Positions 7,563 to 16,945 are shown, numbered from the stretch's first letter. The stretch: DNA of 16,969 bases from Zarea fungicola (GCA_900169235.1 FWCC01000032.1:1-16969), one strand, 5' to 3'. Made by a program: numbers and translations. The notes: generated from the letters alone by a model not told the origin.

Positions 7563-9283
7563 TCAATGAGTGATTTCCACAGGTACGACAGTATACTCCC
7601 CCGTTTCCGGATTCAGGGTAATAAAATCATCCAGTTGATCGGTACACAGCGTGAGGGCACACAGCAGTATGCGATTGCGACGGACGTCACTCATATCAAG
7701 CGCCGCACACTCTGTTTGGATATCCTCTCGCTCGTAAGGAGAAAATCCCATTCTTGACAAGTAACTTTTAGGCAAAAGCCCCCGTAAAGCAGCATCTTCT
7801 GACAAGGGCTGCCAGAACTGGTCCACTGGTCGAGGGAATTCTTGGTTGGCTATTCCCGACTTGGAAATCAATGTAGACTTAACTTCTTTGAGTAGATCGG
7901 TAATTTGTTGCCATGGAATGAGATCCAATAGGTCTAAATTTTTGGTTCGTATTACCTCACTTACGATGAAAGGCAAAAAGATAAGCAGAACGTGAAAGAA
8001 TGGTAAAATATTGGCATCCTCTTTGCGCCTTAGAACCGTGCGACAGGTTTGCATTAGAATCGAACACCCCTCTCGGAGTGAATCGTTCGTCGTGTCGTCA
8101 GCCACAAGAGCAGCAGAAAGTGAAATTACAATGCAATATCTGAATAATTTCGCATTAGCCCTCTTATAGTAGTTTGCAGAACTAGTCACCATTTACCCGA
8201 TATGCTGCCAATCCTCACCCATCTCGGCGACGTGTTTCTCCACGGAGTCAAGAAACGTGGATGTGGATGAAGAGAGCGTATCAATGCTCCCTTTGTAAAA
8301 GAGAATATGATAAATGCTGATAAACGCTGCATCACTTGGATGTAGATTTTCATGCTCAGCCCGAGCAAACAGGCTCTCCCACATGTGTACCGGCACTGCA
8401 AATGGGTCGGCAACATGTAAGGATAAGTGAAAATAAACGAGTTGCTGCATCGCGTCGTGTCGACTAATAGTCGCCAGGCAGCAATATAGTCGTCCCACGG
8501 ACGGCGTTTTATTCGCAAGTTTGTCATACCAAAGTCGGGCTTCGGCGGTCCATGCGTCACAGTATTGGTCGTTTTTCATAGTAGCCGAACGCTGTCCGGC
8601 CAAGTCTCCGAGACATTCCATCCATGCTACTTCAAACTGAGAGACTATTTGATACAGAAAAGTCATTGTAGCTTGAGCGATGTTCAAGAAATGGAGCAAT
8701 TGTTCGGCTAATTCGGACTGATTTCGCATCAACCCAAGGAAGTCATGGATACCGTGTTGCAATAGACGTTGCTCCATCCCATATCCCTGAGGAAGGGCTG
8801 CAAGGTCTTCGGTGGCAACAGGGTGTTGGCAAGCGAGGAAGAATGCGAGGTAGGCCTGTAGTAAGTCTTTTTGGGCCTCTATTCGCTCTTTGCATATCTG
8901 TTTAGTAAGAATCTGATTGGGCGGAAAGGAATCATGAAAAGCCATGCAGAGGGTCTCCTGCGCGTTCGCGCGCCTATAGATGAGATGGATTTCGTTCGTT
9001 AAACCGCCTTGGGAGTCATGTCGACTAGCCACGGATGCATAGATGTTTTTAACTTCATGCAGTAGATTGTCCTTCGCTGAGGGAGAGTTAGGCTGGCAGA
9101 CAGAAGCAATCTCTGCTGAGCTGCTGTCAACGTTGGAGTCGGAGGACGGGTTCCAAACCGACATCAACTTTGAGATTGCTATGAAGGTCAGTACGGATGT
9201 CCGGGCAGAGGCAGCCAGAACTGACCTTTTGCTAGTTCTTCCCCCATTGTCTCTTTCTGCAGGCTTTGAGTATTTGCGGACAT
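7563..9283 (-). CDS. Est1/SMG-type DNA/RNA-binding domain protein, three exons
   Basis: Proposed exons on the minus strand: 9283-9226, 9178-8197 and 8139-7563, giving 538 residues. Fungal proteins with the Est1 N-terminal and Est1 DNA/RNA-binding domains share the hallmarks seen here: LLHEVKNIYASV (about 58-69), AYLAFFLACQHP, the helix FEVAWMECLGDLAG, and WYDKLANKTPSVGRLYCCLA (about 236-255; the family has GRLYHHLAIL). In exon 3 come DLIPWQQITDLL, the DAALRGLLP segment, and DVRRNRILLCALTLC near the end. The 57-base intron 8140-8196 (donor GTAAAT, branch GCTAAT, acceptor TTCAG) removes an in-frame TAA and joins WQHIG to YCIVISLSAAL. The 47-base intron 9179-9225 (GTCAGT, TACTGAC, CATAG) links a short exon starting MSANTQSLQKET to AISKLMSVWN. 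An unspliced start at 9371 is the alternative. Est1/SMG5-7 relatives act in telomere maintenance and nonsense-mediated decay; the role of this divergent member is unknown. Confidence 0.82.
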
Positions 9284-10352
9284 TTTGAAATACTTTGACG
9301 GTCTCGTGGTTTCTTATTGTAAAAGTGAGAACAAAAGATCGGAGACGGTAGATGTTGATGTTAGAAAACACTTGGAATCACGCGGGAGTGAATTTTTTAA
9401 GGGACAAAATGGCAGTCACACCGGTGCATGCGCCTACCCACTTCAAGTACAGGCCAAGGTTGCCTTTGCGAACCACAGGGTGGGCTGTCAACTGGGAAGA
9501 GAAGGGAAAATGCAGGCTGAACAAGTGTTGTGGACAATGGAACATTCTGATCCAAGCTGCAGCTGGTGTAAGTCGCAATCCTTGCGCGAGAAGTGGAGAG
9601 AGTAGCCACCGAAGGCGTACAGGATATGGGTGGGCTCAGAATTCAGCTGTAGTGGTGATCTCACAGAATGTACCCCCTGTGGGGAGGGAGGGTGCATGTT
9701 CCAGTGCCTCTGCAATTCTGCATGGTGGCTGTATGGGACAAAGCCTACGACCTGTGTGCGCCACTTGCAGTGATTTTGGCAGCAGTAGCTAAACATAGGC
9801 TACATTGAGACGCCGCAGTATCTCAACCATTACATCTGACGAGAATCAACAGATGCTCGTTCTTCAGAGTGATATCGATACCGGTCAAACCAAATGCGTT
9901 CTATATTTGCCTTTACTGACTTCAGCGCTGGCATATATTGGTGTCTGTTCCTCCTCTAAATCCAAATCTGTGTCTCCGGGGAGCTCGCCATCCCACATTG
10001 TAAGCACCGTGACCGGATTGCTTTGATCTCTTAGGGCAAAAAAAATTGTAGGTTTCTGAATTTTACTTTGATAGCCTTGCAGCCCCTGTTTCTACCATTA
10101 CTCACGTAGTTTAGCATATTACCCACGTCAGAATACACCCTCTCTTATTGGTACTTCCGTTCCCGGACGCTGCCTTGTCTAGACCACTGTTCCAGACATT
10201 AATCCCGCCAGCATTTACCACTGTCCGAGCCGCCTTTACCACCTATATCAGCCACAGAATCACCTTGCCTCTCTCACTCCTAGTCTTTAATTGCAAACAT
10301 ATCCCCGCCTGTTACAGCGCTTCTCTCGACATAAGGAGTTGACAGGGCTACC
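9284..10352. other. Divergent promoter region between Est1-type and homeobox genes
   Basis: About 1.07 kb between two divergently transcribed genes. ORFs on both strands (9352-9792 plus, 9488-9796 minus and others) overlap one another and have no recognisable domain, so I treat them as chance frames. The right 200 bases are pyrimidine-rich on the plus strand, as is common upstream of fungal starts, and lead to the strong start context GGGCTACCATGG of the homeobox gene at 10353. Confidence 0.5.
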
Positions 10353-12099
10353 ATGGACATATCATTGCTGCTAAATAAAGCTGGCTCACCTGTCTCAAAG
10401 CGAAGCCGAAGATCTGCCTCACCAGCCATTGCTGATGGCGGCCACACCGTGCTATCATCAACACTCCAGAGGTCATCGCCAGAGCATATCTTAAGCCTTG
10501 CCAGATGCGAAAACAGCCCTGGCCAGAAGCCACGACTGGAGAACTTGTATCCGAGCCATGTATCTGATGGACGCGCCGAGACAAATAGCCAGTCTTTCCT
10601 ATTCGAAAACTCAAGGACTAGCTCGGTCTCCTCCACGGCGCCTTCTTTGCTATCGGCGCAGTCAACACACACAATTTTCAACCGTACTATGATGTAAGTT
10701 CAAAAAAAAAAAAAAAAAAGATCGGACAAATGGGCCGCAAGACCAAAATCTAACAAGCAATAAAGCTTGCTACCATCCTCTAGAGGCTCGCTTCTCAACG
10801 AACCGGCCACAGCGTGAGTAGTGGTTTTTTAGACACGTTGTAGAGATCACCATACAATGGGGGCCAGCAATGTCATCAACAGCGGCAGGGTTATCATTCA
10901 TGGGATGGCAGTGACTTACTGCATCCCGCCGGGAGTGACGGCCACTACGCTCCGTACAGTGGCCGCCACCAAACCTTCCCGCCCATCAGCACACAGCGTG
11001 GTGTGGCGGAGTACCATGACCATCCAGAAATTTGTGGCTGTCATATCTCCGGCGATATCTATGATAGTGGCATGGCAATGCAGACAATCCCTGAATCACG
11101 CTTTGCGACGTACCTCGCCTCCCAGGGTTCGCACTCCAATCACAATCCTCAAGGTTGGACACCTTCTGGCCCTACTTCCTCTACCGAAGATATTCACTCA
11201 CTAATCAACAAGGGGATACGCATCTCCAATCAGGAAGAGACCACGGGTCACAAATCTCCGATCCCTCATAGACCGCCAACTGCCGACGATAGCTGGAGAA
11301 GCCAGGCTCTTGCCCACTACAAGCTTCCTGTTTCTGCCTCTCCTGAATTTTCCCACCGCGCACATCGTCCGGCTTTAAAAAGTTATCCGCCGCCACTGGG
11401 TCTGGAGCGTAGCCACGATGCCCTCTACACCGGGGAATTTGGCGCCTCCCAAAGACTGGAATGCCAGCATCATAATCAGGCTAGCACAAACCCGGTATTT
11501 GGCTCTCAGCCGTATGAATACAGTGAACGGCACAACTCTATGGTTGCCAGCTCTATACGGTCAGACGAGCGCTCACCATTTGCTCCCTCTCGTTACAGCA
11601 TGTCTCAACACGATGGGGGCCGTTATAATGACATGGGAGTCATGAGCGGCAACACCAAGCAGCAAAAGCGCCGCGGGAATCTTCCAAAGGAGACTGTCGA
11701 CAAGCTTCACGCCTGGTTTGTGACACATCTACAGCACCCTTATCCGACTGAGGACGAGAAGCAGGATCTAATGCGTCAAACAGGCCTCCAAATGAGTACG
11801 TTTACCATATATACACAGAACCTCTCAGTTTAGCTAATACCCTTATAGACCAAATCTTGAACTGGTTCATTAATGCTCGCCGACGACAGCTTCCCCAAAT
11901 GATCAACAATGCTCGCGCCGAAACTGACATGATGCACAGTCGAGTCGCCCCAGATGGAGCTTCAATTAGTAGCGCAGATCGCTCTGATATGGACAACTCT
12001 GGGGCAGATGGCAAAACCAGCTACAATGCTAGTTCATATATGCGCGATGCTGTTCACCGGGAGAAGTTCTGTTCAGAAACCAACGCGTTTGTCAAGTGA
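10353..12099 (+). CDS. TALE/KN-class homeodomain transcription factor, three exons
   Basis: Exon 1 starts at 10353 (MDISLLLNKAGSPVSKRSRR, Kozak CTACCATGG) and ends at 10693 before a consensus GTAAGT. Exon 2 begins at 10846 (or 10844) and ends at 11795. Exon 3 is 11849-12099. With 10846 the product is 513 residues. The homeodomain is about residues 388-447: QKRRGNLPKETVDKLHAWF, the TALE loop HPYPTEDEK, then LMRQTGLQM joined across the intron to NQILNWFINARRRQLP. Trp, Phe, Asn and Arg of recognition helix WFxNxR are all present. Intron 11796-11848 is a clear 53-base intron (GTACGT, GCTAAT, TTATAG). The rest is Ser/Pro/His-rich and probably disordered, with an unusual CGCHISGD patch. The first junction is uncertain: TAG at 10843 puts exon 1 in a different frame, while the GAG at 10845 keeps MDISLLLN in frame. 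The product should be a nuclear DNA-binding protein; targets unknown. A GTGAGT overlaps the stop, so a fourth exon is possible. Confidence 0.85.
10694..10845 (+). other. Intron 1 of the homeobox gene, tandem acceptors, A18 tract
   Basis: Donor GTAAGT at 10694. Eight bases on is an uninterrupted run of 18 A (10702-10719). The end reads GTTGTAGAG, offering two overlapping acceptors: TAG (intron 10694-10843, 150 bases) and GAG (10694-10845, 152 bases). They place the downstream exon in different phases relative to exon 1. GAG acceptors are rare in fungi, so this needs transcript evidence. Confidence 0.6.
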
Positions 12100-12751
12100 G
12101 TAATCCACGATCGAGATTGACCTATCTGGCGCGTGCATACTGCTGCTCTGAACGGGCTCTGTTGTTCATTTTCATTTTACCTGGCTGCGAGCAGTGTCTA
12201 TACATTATATTTAACAGTTACTTGCATGCGGGTGGAAGGGATGCCTAAGCCAATCTCGATTCCTGACGAGTCTGTTTGACTGTCAGCTTGCTTGGGCGGG
12301 TATTCTCTGTCTCGTGACTTTTTCTGACACAAAGAAGTCTGTTTAGTGACATTACCCGTTGGATCAACAACGTCAGACAGTAGATTGAATAGTATCTTCG
12401 TCTCCAATACAAAGTCAACTAATAAATGCTGTGGCCGACATCGTGACGTTTTGCTGTGATGTGGACACTTCATCTTGCCTGCCAAAAGCTGGATAAGCAT
12501 CCGTAAAGCCCCCATGTCCGTTTACTGACTAATATAACCCTTCAAAGAGTTCGTAATTAGGGAAGTAGTTGGTTCTAGCGTTATGCTGTGAATTGAGAAG
12601 CCGAAACCGCCAAGAATCGGGCGGTGCAGCCAGTTGCCCTACATGGTCGCGCCGTATTAACAGGGTTCTAAGCTAAATAGCTTCCTCAGTCTAAGGAGCC
12701 TGAGAAATTAGGCTTGCAGCTGAGAGACCTAGGCAGCAACAAAGAGCATGG

Positions 12752-12970
12752 TAAAGCCACGTATGCACAGCCACTACATACGTAACAATCACTGAGCTAT
12801 GTCTATGATAGGTATACCAGTATGATATCTATGATATCTATGATAATCAGCTAAAGAAATGGATATACAGTAATATAACTAGCTAATTTATGGTGGGCGG
12901 CTGTTGACATCTCATAGCCAGCGTAGGAGCTAAAGCCATAGAATGCACAGCCACTACTCCGTACATAACA
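12752..12970. repeat. Direct repeat pair sharing ATGCACAGCCACTAC
   Basis: Two related segments, 12752-12787 and 12931-12970, both begin TAAAGCCA, share an exact 15-base core (12763-12777 and 12943-12957), and end in a TACGTAACA/TACATAACA variant. The cores are 180 bases apart. They may be the ends of a short element or an internal duplication within an old LTR. Confidence 0.6.
12821..12847. repeat. Three copies of a 9-base unit, TATGATATC
   Basis: TATGATATC at 12821-12829 and 12830-12838, then TATGATAAT at 12839-12847. A related TATGATAGG lies shortly before. A small satellite between the two copies of the direct repeat. Confidence 0.75.
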
Positions 12971-13230
12971 CAACTACTAACTAGAGCCTGAGCCCTGCCA
13001 CTGAAGTGTCTTGGTTGAAACTCTGGTATAATTGATTTGTCTTTTCTTCGTTTTAGTTTGATACAACTCCAAAAATTGAATTACGCGACGGAGACGAGAT
13101 GTAGCCTCGTGGCAAATGCAGAGACAGTATTAAAATGTTCCTTTTGCCCTCCTGTCCATCGCTTGCCCTCAGCGATGCTGCTTTGTTTCTCTTCAGGCGG
13201 CGTAAAGTGAAACATCCCTGCATTGCAGTC

Positions 13231-13264
13231 TCGGCCAACAGATCTAAAAGATCTACTTGGCCGA
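13231..13264. repeat. 34-base imperfect palindrome
   Basis: TCGGCCAA (13231-13238) pairs with TTGGCCGA (13257-13264); inside them AGATCT (13240-13245) pairs with AGATCT (13249-13254), leaving an AAA loop and one or two unpaired bases per side. Fourteen pairs in all. It could be a dimer-binding site, a hairpin in a transcript or a relic of a small element. Confidence 0.7.
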
Positions 13265-13516
13265 ATCGGAGGCAGTGGATGCTAGCTGGAGAAATGGTAA
13301 TTTGACCACCCACTAGATCAGCTATCTACAGCTACGCTTCGGTTGTTCGTCTCAACTTGAGAGCGCGGCTATGGTGTCTTGCTTATAGTTTAATTTACTA
13401 AAAGCACTAAGGACATGGCTTGGTTTGTTACAGAGACAAGCAGCGCCAATACTGTAATAGTAGCCAAAACTGGCTGTCATTAGATTCCGCGACACGCATG
13501 CCGGTTAGCTTTCAAT

Positions 13517-13786
13517 CTAAGTATCGAGAGTTGACAAAGTAAGCGGCCCCGTGCTGACAAAAAACAGTAGAAATGGCAGGGAAAGGCCGCCACCTAAGTA
13601 AGACCACAAAAAGGCCGCGCGCCTTCGACCTGAGCGCATAAACCAGGTACGGTTATGAATACTGGGCGAGAAGCCGGAACCGGCCACCAGGCAGCAAGCG
13701 ATTAAGAACACAACCTGGCTGAGAACACGACTGAGAAGCAGAGAAGTGCGACGGCCTGGCTTCGAGAAGGTGTCAATACGCTTCAT
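13517..13786 (-). CDS. Possible small protein with two hydrophobic segments
   Basis: An 89-codon ORF. Residues about 16-41 (LLLSRVLSQVVFLIACCLVA) form one hydrophobic segment, and about 60-82 (FLWSYLGGGLSLPFLLFFV) a second, separated by a basic, Arg-rich loop. It has the look of a small membrane protein, but there is no family match, no flanking gene in support, and hydrophobic chance ORFs do occur. It is listed with low confidence. Confidence 0.18.
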   Translation of the reverse strand: MKRIDTFSKPGRRTSLLLSRVLSQVVFLIACCLVAGSGFSPSIHNRTWFMRSGRRRAAFLWSYLGGGLSLPFLLFFVSTGPLTLSTLDT

Positions 13787-14778
13787 GAGGCGATGGGTAC
13801 AAACCTACACAGTTGCCAGTCATTAAATACAGCAGCCGCTGTGGCGGATGCGCCACATGCAGAACACGAGATGGCGGTGGGGTATATCTAACACACGTCC
13901 TTCGACTAGATCGGCAGGCCGAGACTGGCAATGCCAGTGGCTTTCAGACTATTGCCGGGCTTGGCCATGGGCAGATGCACTCTCGTCCTCCGGCCCTGCC
14001 CTGAAGTTTCCTGGAAGGTAACCATGGTCGATAATCCAACACTTACTCCATGAGCCTGCAGACACGACTGCTCTATTAACGGGACCCTTTTCCAAGCTCT
14101 GTTGGCGTCGCCCATGTGAAATTCTGGCTGGTCTCTGCTCGCTGACATCGTTAATGCAAAATAAAATTCAGCAAAATCATAAATGAAGAAGAAACTGCCC
14201 ATTCCTTGTCACCAGCTACAGGGTTGATGCTTGTAAGTCGGCGAGAAAACTACCGAACAGGGTCAGCACTGGCGCGAGATAGTGTGCGTGTTACGGTGTG
14301 GATTGCATGCGCCTGCCCCTGCAGTGCTATGCCCTTTCCGACTGCAATTTCATTGCGTCCTTGCCTTCACGGACCACGAAGCGGCCTACCAACCAGGGTA
14401 TGGCGGTAAAGATGGGAAAAATGCAGGGCCAGAACAGGTACGTCAGGCTGAATGAGTCAGAGCGAGGCTTCAGGGTGTGTCAGTCAAGAAGACAGATAGA
14501 CTGGCTCGCCTGCTGGCGGTAGCAGTAGTGGGTATCTAGCTGGGTCATGGATAAATTGGTCTAGTTGTGGAAACCCTGGGCAGCAGAGAGGAATTTAGGT
14601 CGTAGTTCTGTCAATTTTCTGGTTTTCGTTAACACCGGATTGCATGAGACCCGAGCTAACTGCAATGACTATCTGGATTATCTTCTGAGCGGGCACTGAC
14701 AAGATGTGAACCCAAGCCTGGAAAAAGCCGCGACCAAGACTGAGATTCGCGGTAATTATTTCATTCATGGAGGTGGTG

Positions 14779-14788
14779 TATATATAAA
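14779..14788 (+). promoter_or_regulatory. TATA-like box upstream of the bHLH gene
   Basis: TATATATAAA lies 319 bases before the favoured ATG at 15107 and is followed by CTCTTGCACTCTTCTTTT-type pyrimidine-rich DNA, a common fungal transcription-start context. This would imply a leader of about 270-300 bases. Inference from motif only. Confidence 0.35.
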
Positions 14789-15043
14789 ACTGAAGGACCG
14801 CACTCTTGCACTCTTCTTTTGCCGAGAGAAAACGCCACGTTTGGCTCGTGTCAAGAGGCAAGCATGCAACTCTACATCTTGGAAACGCAATTTAAATACG
14901 TTTCAGGTTTCTTTTATCAATGGACACTGGTACTTCAAATTGTGTTTTCCTTGATGGTTTAACTTCATGTCACGCTTTTCCACTTCCTCCCTCTTTGCTC
15001 TGATTCATACAAAACAACATCGCAAAAACAGAAACATCGCCTG

Positions 15044-15055
15044 CAGCTGCAGCTG
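15044..15055 (+). promoter_or_regulatory. Two adjacent CAGCTG E-boxes
   Basis: CAGCTG at 15044-15049 is followed directly by another at 15050-15055, in the leader 52 bases before the bHLH ATG. A further CAGCTG lies inside the gene near 15150. CANNTG is the general bHLH site, so autoregulation is possible; it may equally be a CTG-rich chance run. Confidence 0.3.
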
Positions 15056-15106
15056 CTCTGGCACCGATTCAAGATTCTGATTTACCTTTTTTACATGCTA
15101 ATAGAA

Positions 15107-15880
15107 ATGGCGCAGCAATTTCTACTACCGAAAGACTTTACGCAATTACAGCTGCAACATCACAATCCCATGGGTGGCATCGCACCAATGCAAAGCGGCA
15201 GCAGTGGCGATAGCAGTTCAACAGCATTGATGAACAAAATTCAGCTTGCCCAGCCGATCAACATGCTGGCCAGTCGGAAAAGCGAAACAGGCCTTTCCCA
15301 GTCCAAGATGAGAACTCAGACCACCACAATGAAACAGAAGGCGGGAACTCGCAAGAGTCATAGCGAAACGGAGTTAAAGTACCGTAAAAACCTCAAGCGT
15401 AAATTCGAGGAGCTTCAAGCTGCCATTCCAGCTCTTCAGTCTCAACAAAATGGCAAATCTAATCAGGCTACCGACTCTATAGCCAGGACGGTCAGTAAGG
15501 TTAGCTATGCCAGGAAACTTTCTCTGGTTTTGACCGGGAAACACCATATTTGGTTCTCGTCATAATAAGTTAACAAAATAAATCAGGTCGATATTCTGAG
15601 CAAGGCAAAGGAATACATCCATCAGCTAGAGAGCGAAATGGATGCGACGATCGTTGAGAACCGAAGGCTTATGGGCCATGCGCAGGCCGCTGAAGAGGAA
15701 TACATCCATCAGCTGGAGCGGTCAAGTGATGAGGCAATCGTTGAGAACCGAATGCTAATGGGCCATGTGCAGGCCCCTGATGAGGTGCCGTTGCTGCCGC
15801 AGTTTGCTCCCAACCATTGCCTGGCTCTATTCAGCCTTCCAGGAGTTGATCCGCCTGGCCTGCCAGACTTTGGCTGGTAG
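15107..15880 (+). CDS. bHLH-zipper transcription factor with SREBP-like Tyr, two exons
   Basis: Exons 15107-15499 and 15587-15880 give 228 residues. The ATG at 15107 (GAAATGG) has a better context than one four codons upstream at 15095. The N-terminus is Gln/Ser-rich. The basic region is at about 82-94, RKSHSETELKYRKN: His85, Glu89 and Arg93 are at the DNA-contacting positions and Tyr92 is at the position that is Tyr in SREBP-type proteins. Helix 1 is LKRKFEELQAAIPALQ. Helix 2, VSKVDILSKAKEYIHQLE, is formed across the intron 15500-15586 (donor GTTAGC, acceptor ATCAG, 87 bases, phase 0). A nearby donor GTCAGT at 15491 would delete VSK and fit the family less well. After helix 2 the zipper contains a 29-residue tandem duplication (140-168 and 169-197). 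The last 30 residues are Pro-rich (PGVDPPGLPDFGW). Expected to be a nuclear DNA-binding dimer; target genes unknown. Confidence 0.85.
15611..15784 (+). repeat. 87-base in-frame tandem duplication in the bHLH zipper
   Basis: Copy 1 is 15611-15697 and copy 2 is 15698-15784, directly abutting. By my count 72 of 87 bases and 20 of 29 residues are identical. Both encode EYIHQLE...IVENR.LMGH.QA. Each unit is four heptads plus one residue. Confidence 0.92.
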
Positions 15881-16086
15881 TTCAAAGTGCGTGAGATGCA
15901 ATTTGGTATCAATACAGACAAAGTTAAATGTGGTCATCGTTTCACTTCAAACTCGAGAATTTTTCGCCCAGAAACGAAGCTCAACGTCTGGGCCGCCAAA
16001 CTGCAGAATCCAGCATCGTGTTACCAGCGGCTCAAGGTCTAGAGCACCAATCTACAGTGGGGTCAGGAAAGTGACGGTAAAAAAAA

Positions 16087-16104
16087 CGCGACGCGTTCGT
16101 CGCG
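16087..16104. repeat. GC-rich hairpin inside the Tc1 5' end
   Basis: CGCGACG (16087-16093) and CGTCGCG (16098-16104) pair perfectly around a CGTT loop. The hairpin follows an A-run and lies just inside the probable terminal repeat, where transposase-binding sites are expected. Confidence 0.6.
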
Positions 16105-16591
16105 CCGCCAGCCTCCGTAATACACAACTTCTTGTAACCACTATAACTTCCACAAAATGGCTCCAAAAACTCCAAGAGTTGAATATAGTCCTCATAAAAG
16201 GACGAAGATTGTGACAGCATATAATTGTGGTGTTTTGGCCAAGTTAATTGCGTTTAAAGAGGATATTCCGCTCTCGTCTGTCTGCGGCATCATTAAACGC
16301 TACGATAACCAGTCGTCCGCCAAATCTTCGCCACGCTCTGGACGGCCACCCCTTTTAAATGAAAGGGATAAAAGACATATATTTCGTCTTATACGTGAGG
16401 ACCCTTTTATCTCAAGTTTTAAGCTCATTCAGAGCGCGGGTTTAACCTATAGCGTGGCTACTTTACGTGGCTTCCTAATTACTGAAGGTATTCAGCACTA
16501 TAAAGCTTTACGTCGCCCAAAACTCACACCACAATATGCCAAAAAAAGAATTGACTTTGCCCGACGATACATTGATAAGCCAGCTTCATTT

Positions 16592-16594
16592 TAG
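16592..16594 (+). other. First premature stop of the Tc1 transposase
   Basis: TAG between ...DKPASF and YNWIFSDES. Relatives commonly have an aromatic residue, usually Trp, here, which would need one G-to-A change (TGG to TAG), equal to C-to-T on the other strand in a CpA context. Confidence 0.7.
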
Positions 16595-16945
16595 TATAAT
16601 TGGATTTTTTCTGACGAGTCAATAATTGAGCGTGGGAAGGGCGAAAGGCAGCAGTATGTGAACTGCCGACAGGTACTCAATCTGCCCTGACTTATAAACC
16701 ACCACCACAACTGCGCTAATAATTCCTAGAAAGAGAGACTTTGGCCTGAGAATATTCAACCACGAACTGCTCCGACCCGTCATTCTCAAATGTTTTGGGG
16801 TGCATTTGCGTTTAGGAAACGTACATCTTTATGGCCAATGATGGGCGACCTGTCCTCACCACGGGGAGGCGTCATAGGAGCCCGCGTTTTATCCTGTCTT
16901 CAAGAAAATTTGGAAACTATTGCAGAACCTGGTTTATTTTTTGCC

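Larger units (their letters stand above)
12100..13516. other. Intergenic stretch with repeats, no firm gene
   Basis: About 1.4 kb 3' of the homeobox gene. It holds a hairpin (ACCGCC at 12606-12611 and GGCGGT at 12620-12625), a repeat pair, a 9-base satellite and a long palindrome, each listed separately. Minus-strand ORFs 12198-12515 and 13053-13313 have no recognisable domain. A TGTTGACA at 12902, a form seen at LTR ends, sits next to the second repeat copy, but no matching second LTR was seen. Confidence 0.45.
13787..15106. other. Upstream region of the bHLH gene, no firm gene
   Basis: About 1.3 kb. Short ORFs (13906-14202 minus, 14206-14409 plus, 14298-14522 plus, 14706-14954 plus) lack recognisable domains. 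The right half probably includes the promoter and 5' leader of the bHLH gene: a TATA-like TATATATAAA at 14779-14788 followed by pyrimidine-rich DNA. Confidence 0.5.

Noticed and set aside
8186..8560. Minus-strand 124-codon ORF overlapping the Est1-type gene
   Set aside because: Out-of-frame shadow of a well-supported exon.
9352..9792. Plus-strand 146-codon ORF upstream of the Est1-type gene
   Set aside because: Composition is unstructured, overlapping ORFs exist in several frames, and the region is a natural promoter interval.
15765..16214. Plus-strand 149-codon ORF between the bHLH gene and the Tc1 element
   Set aside because: It overlaps the end of the bHLH gene in another frame and runs through the transposon end; no domain.
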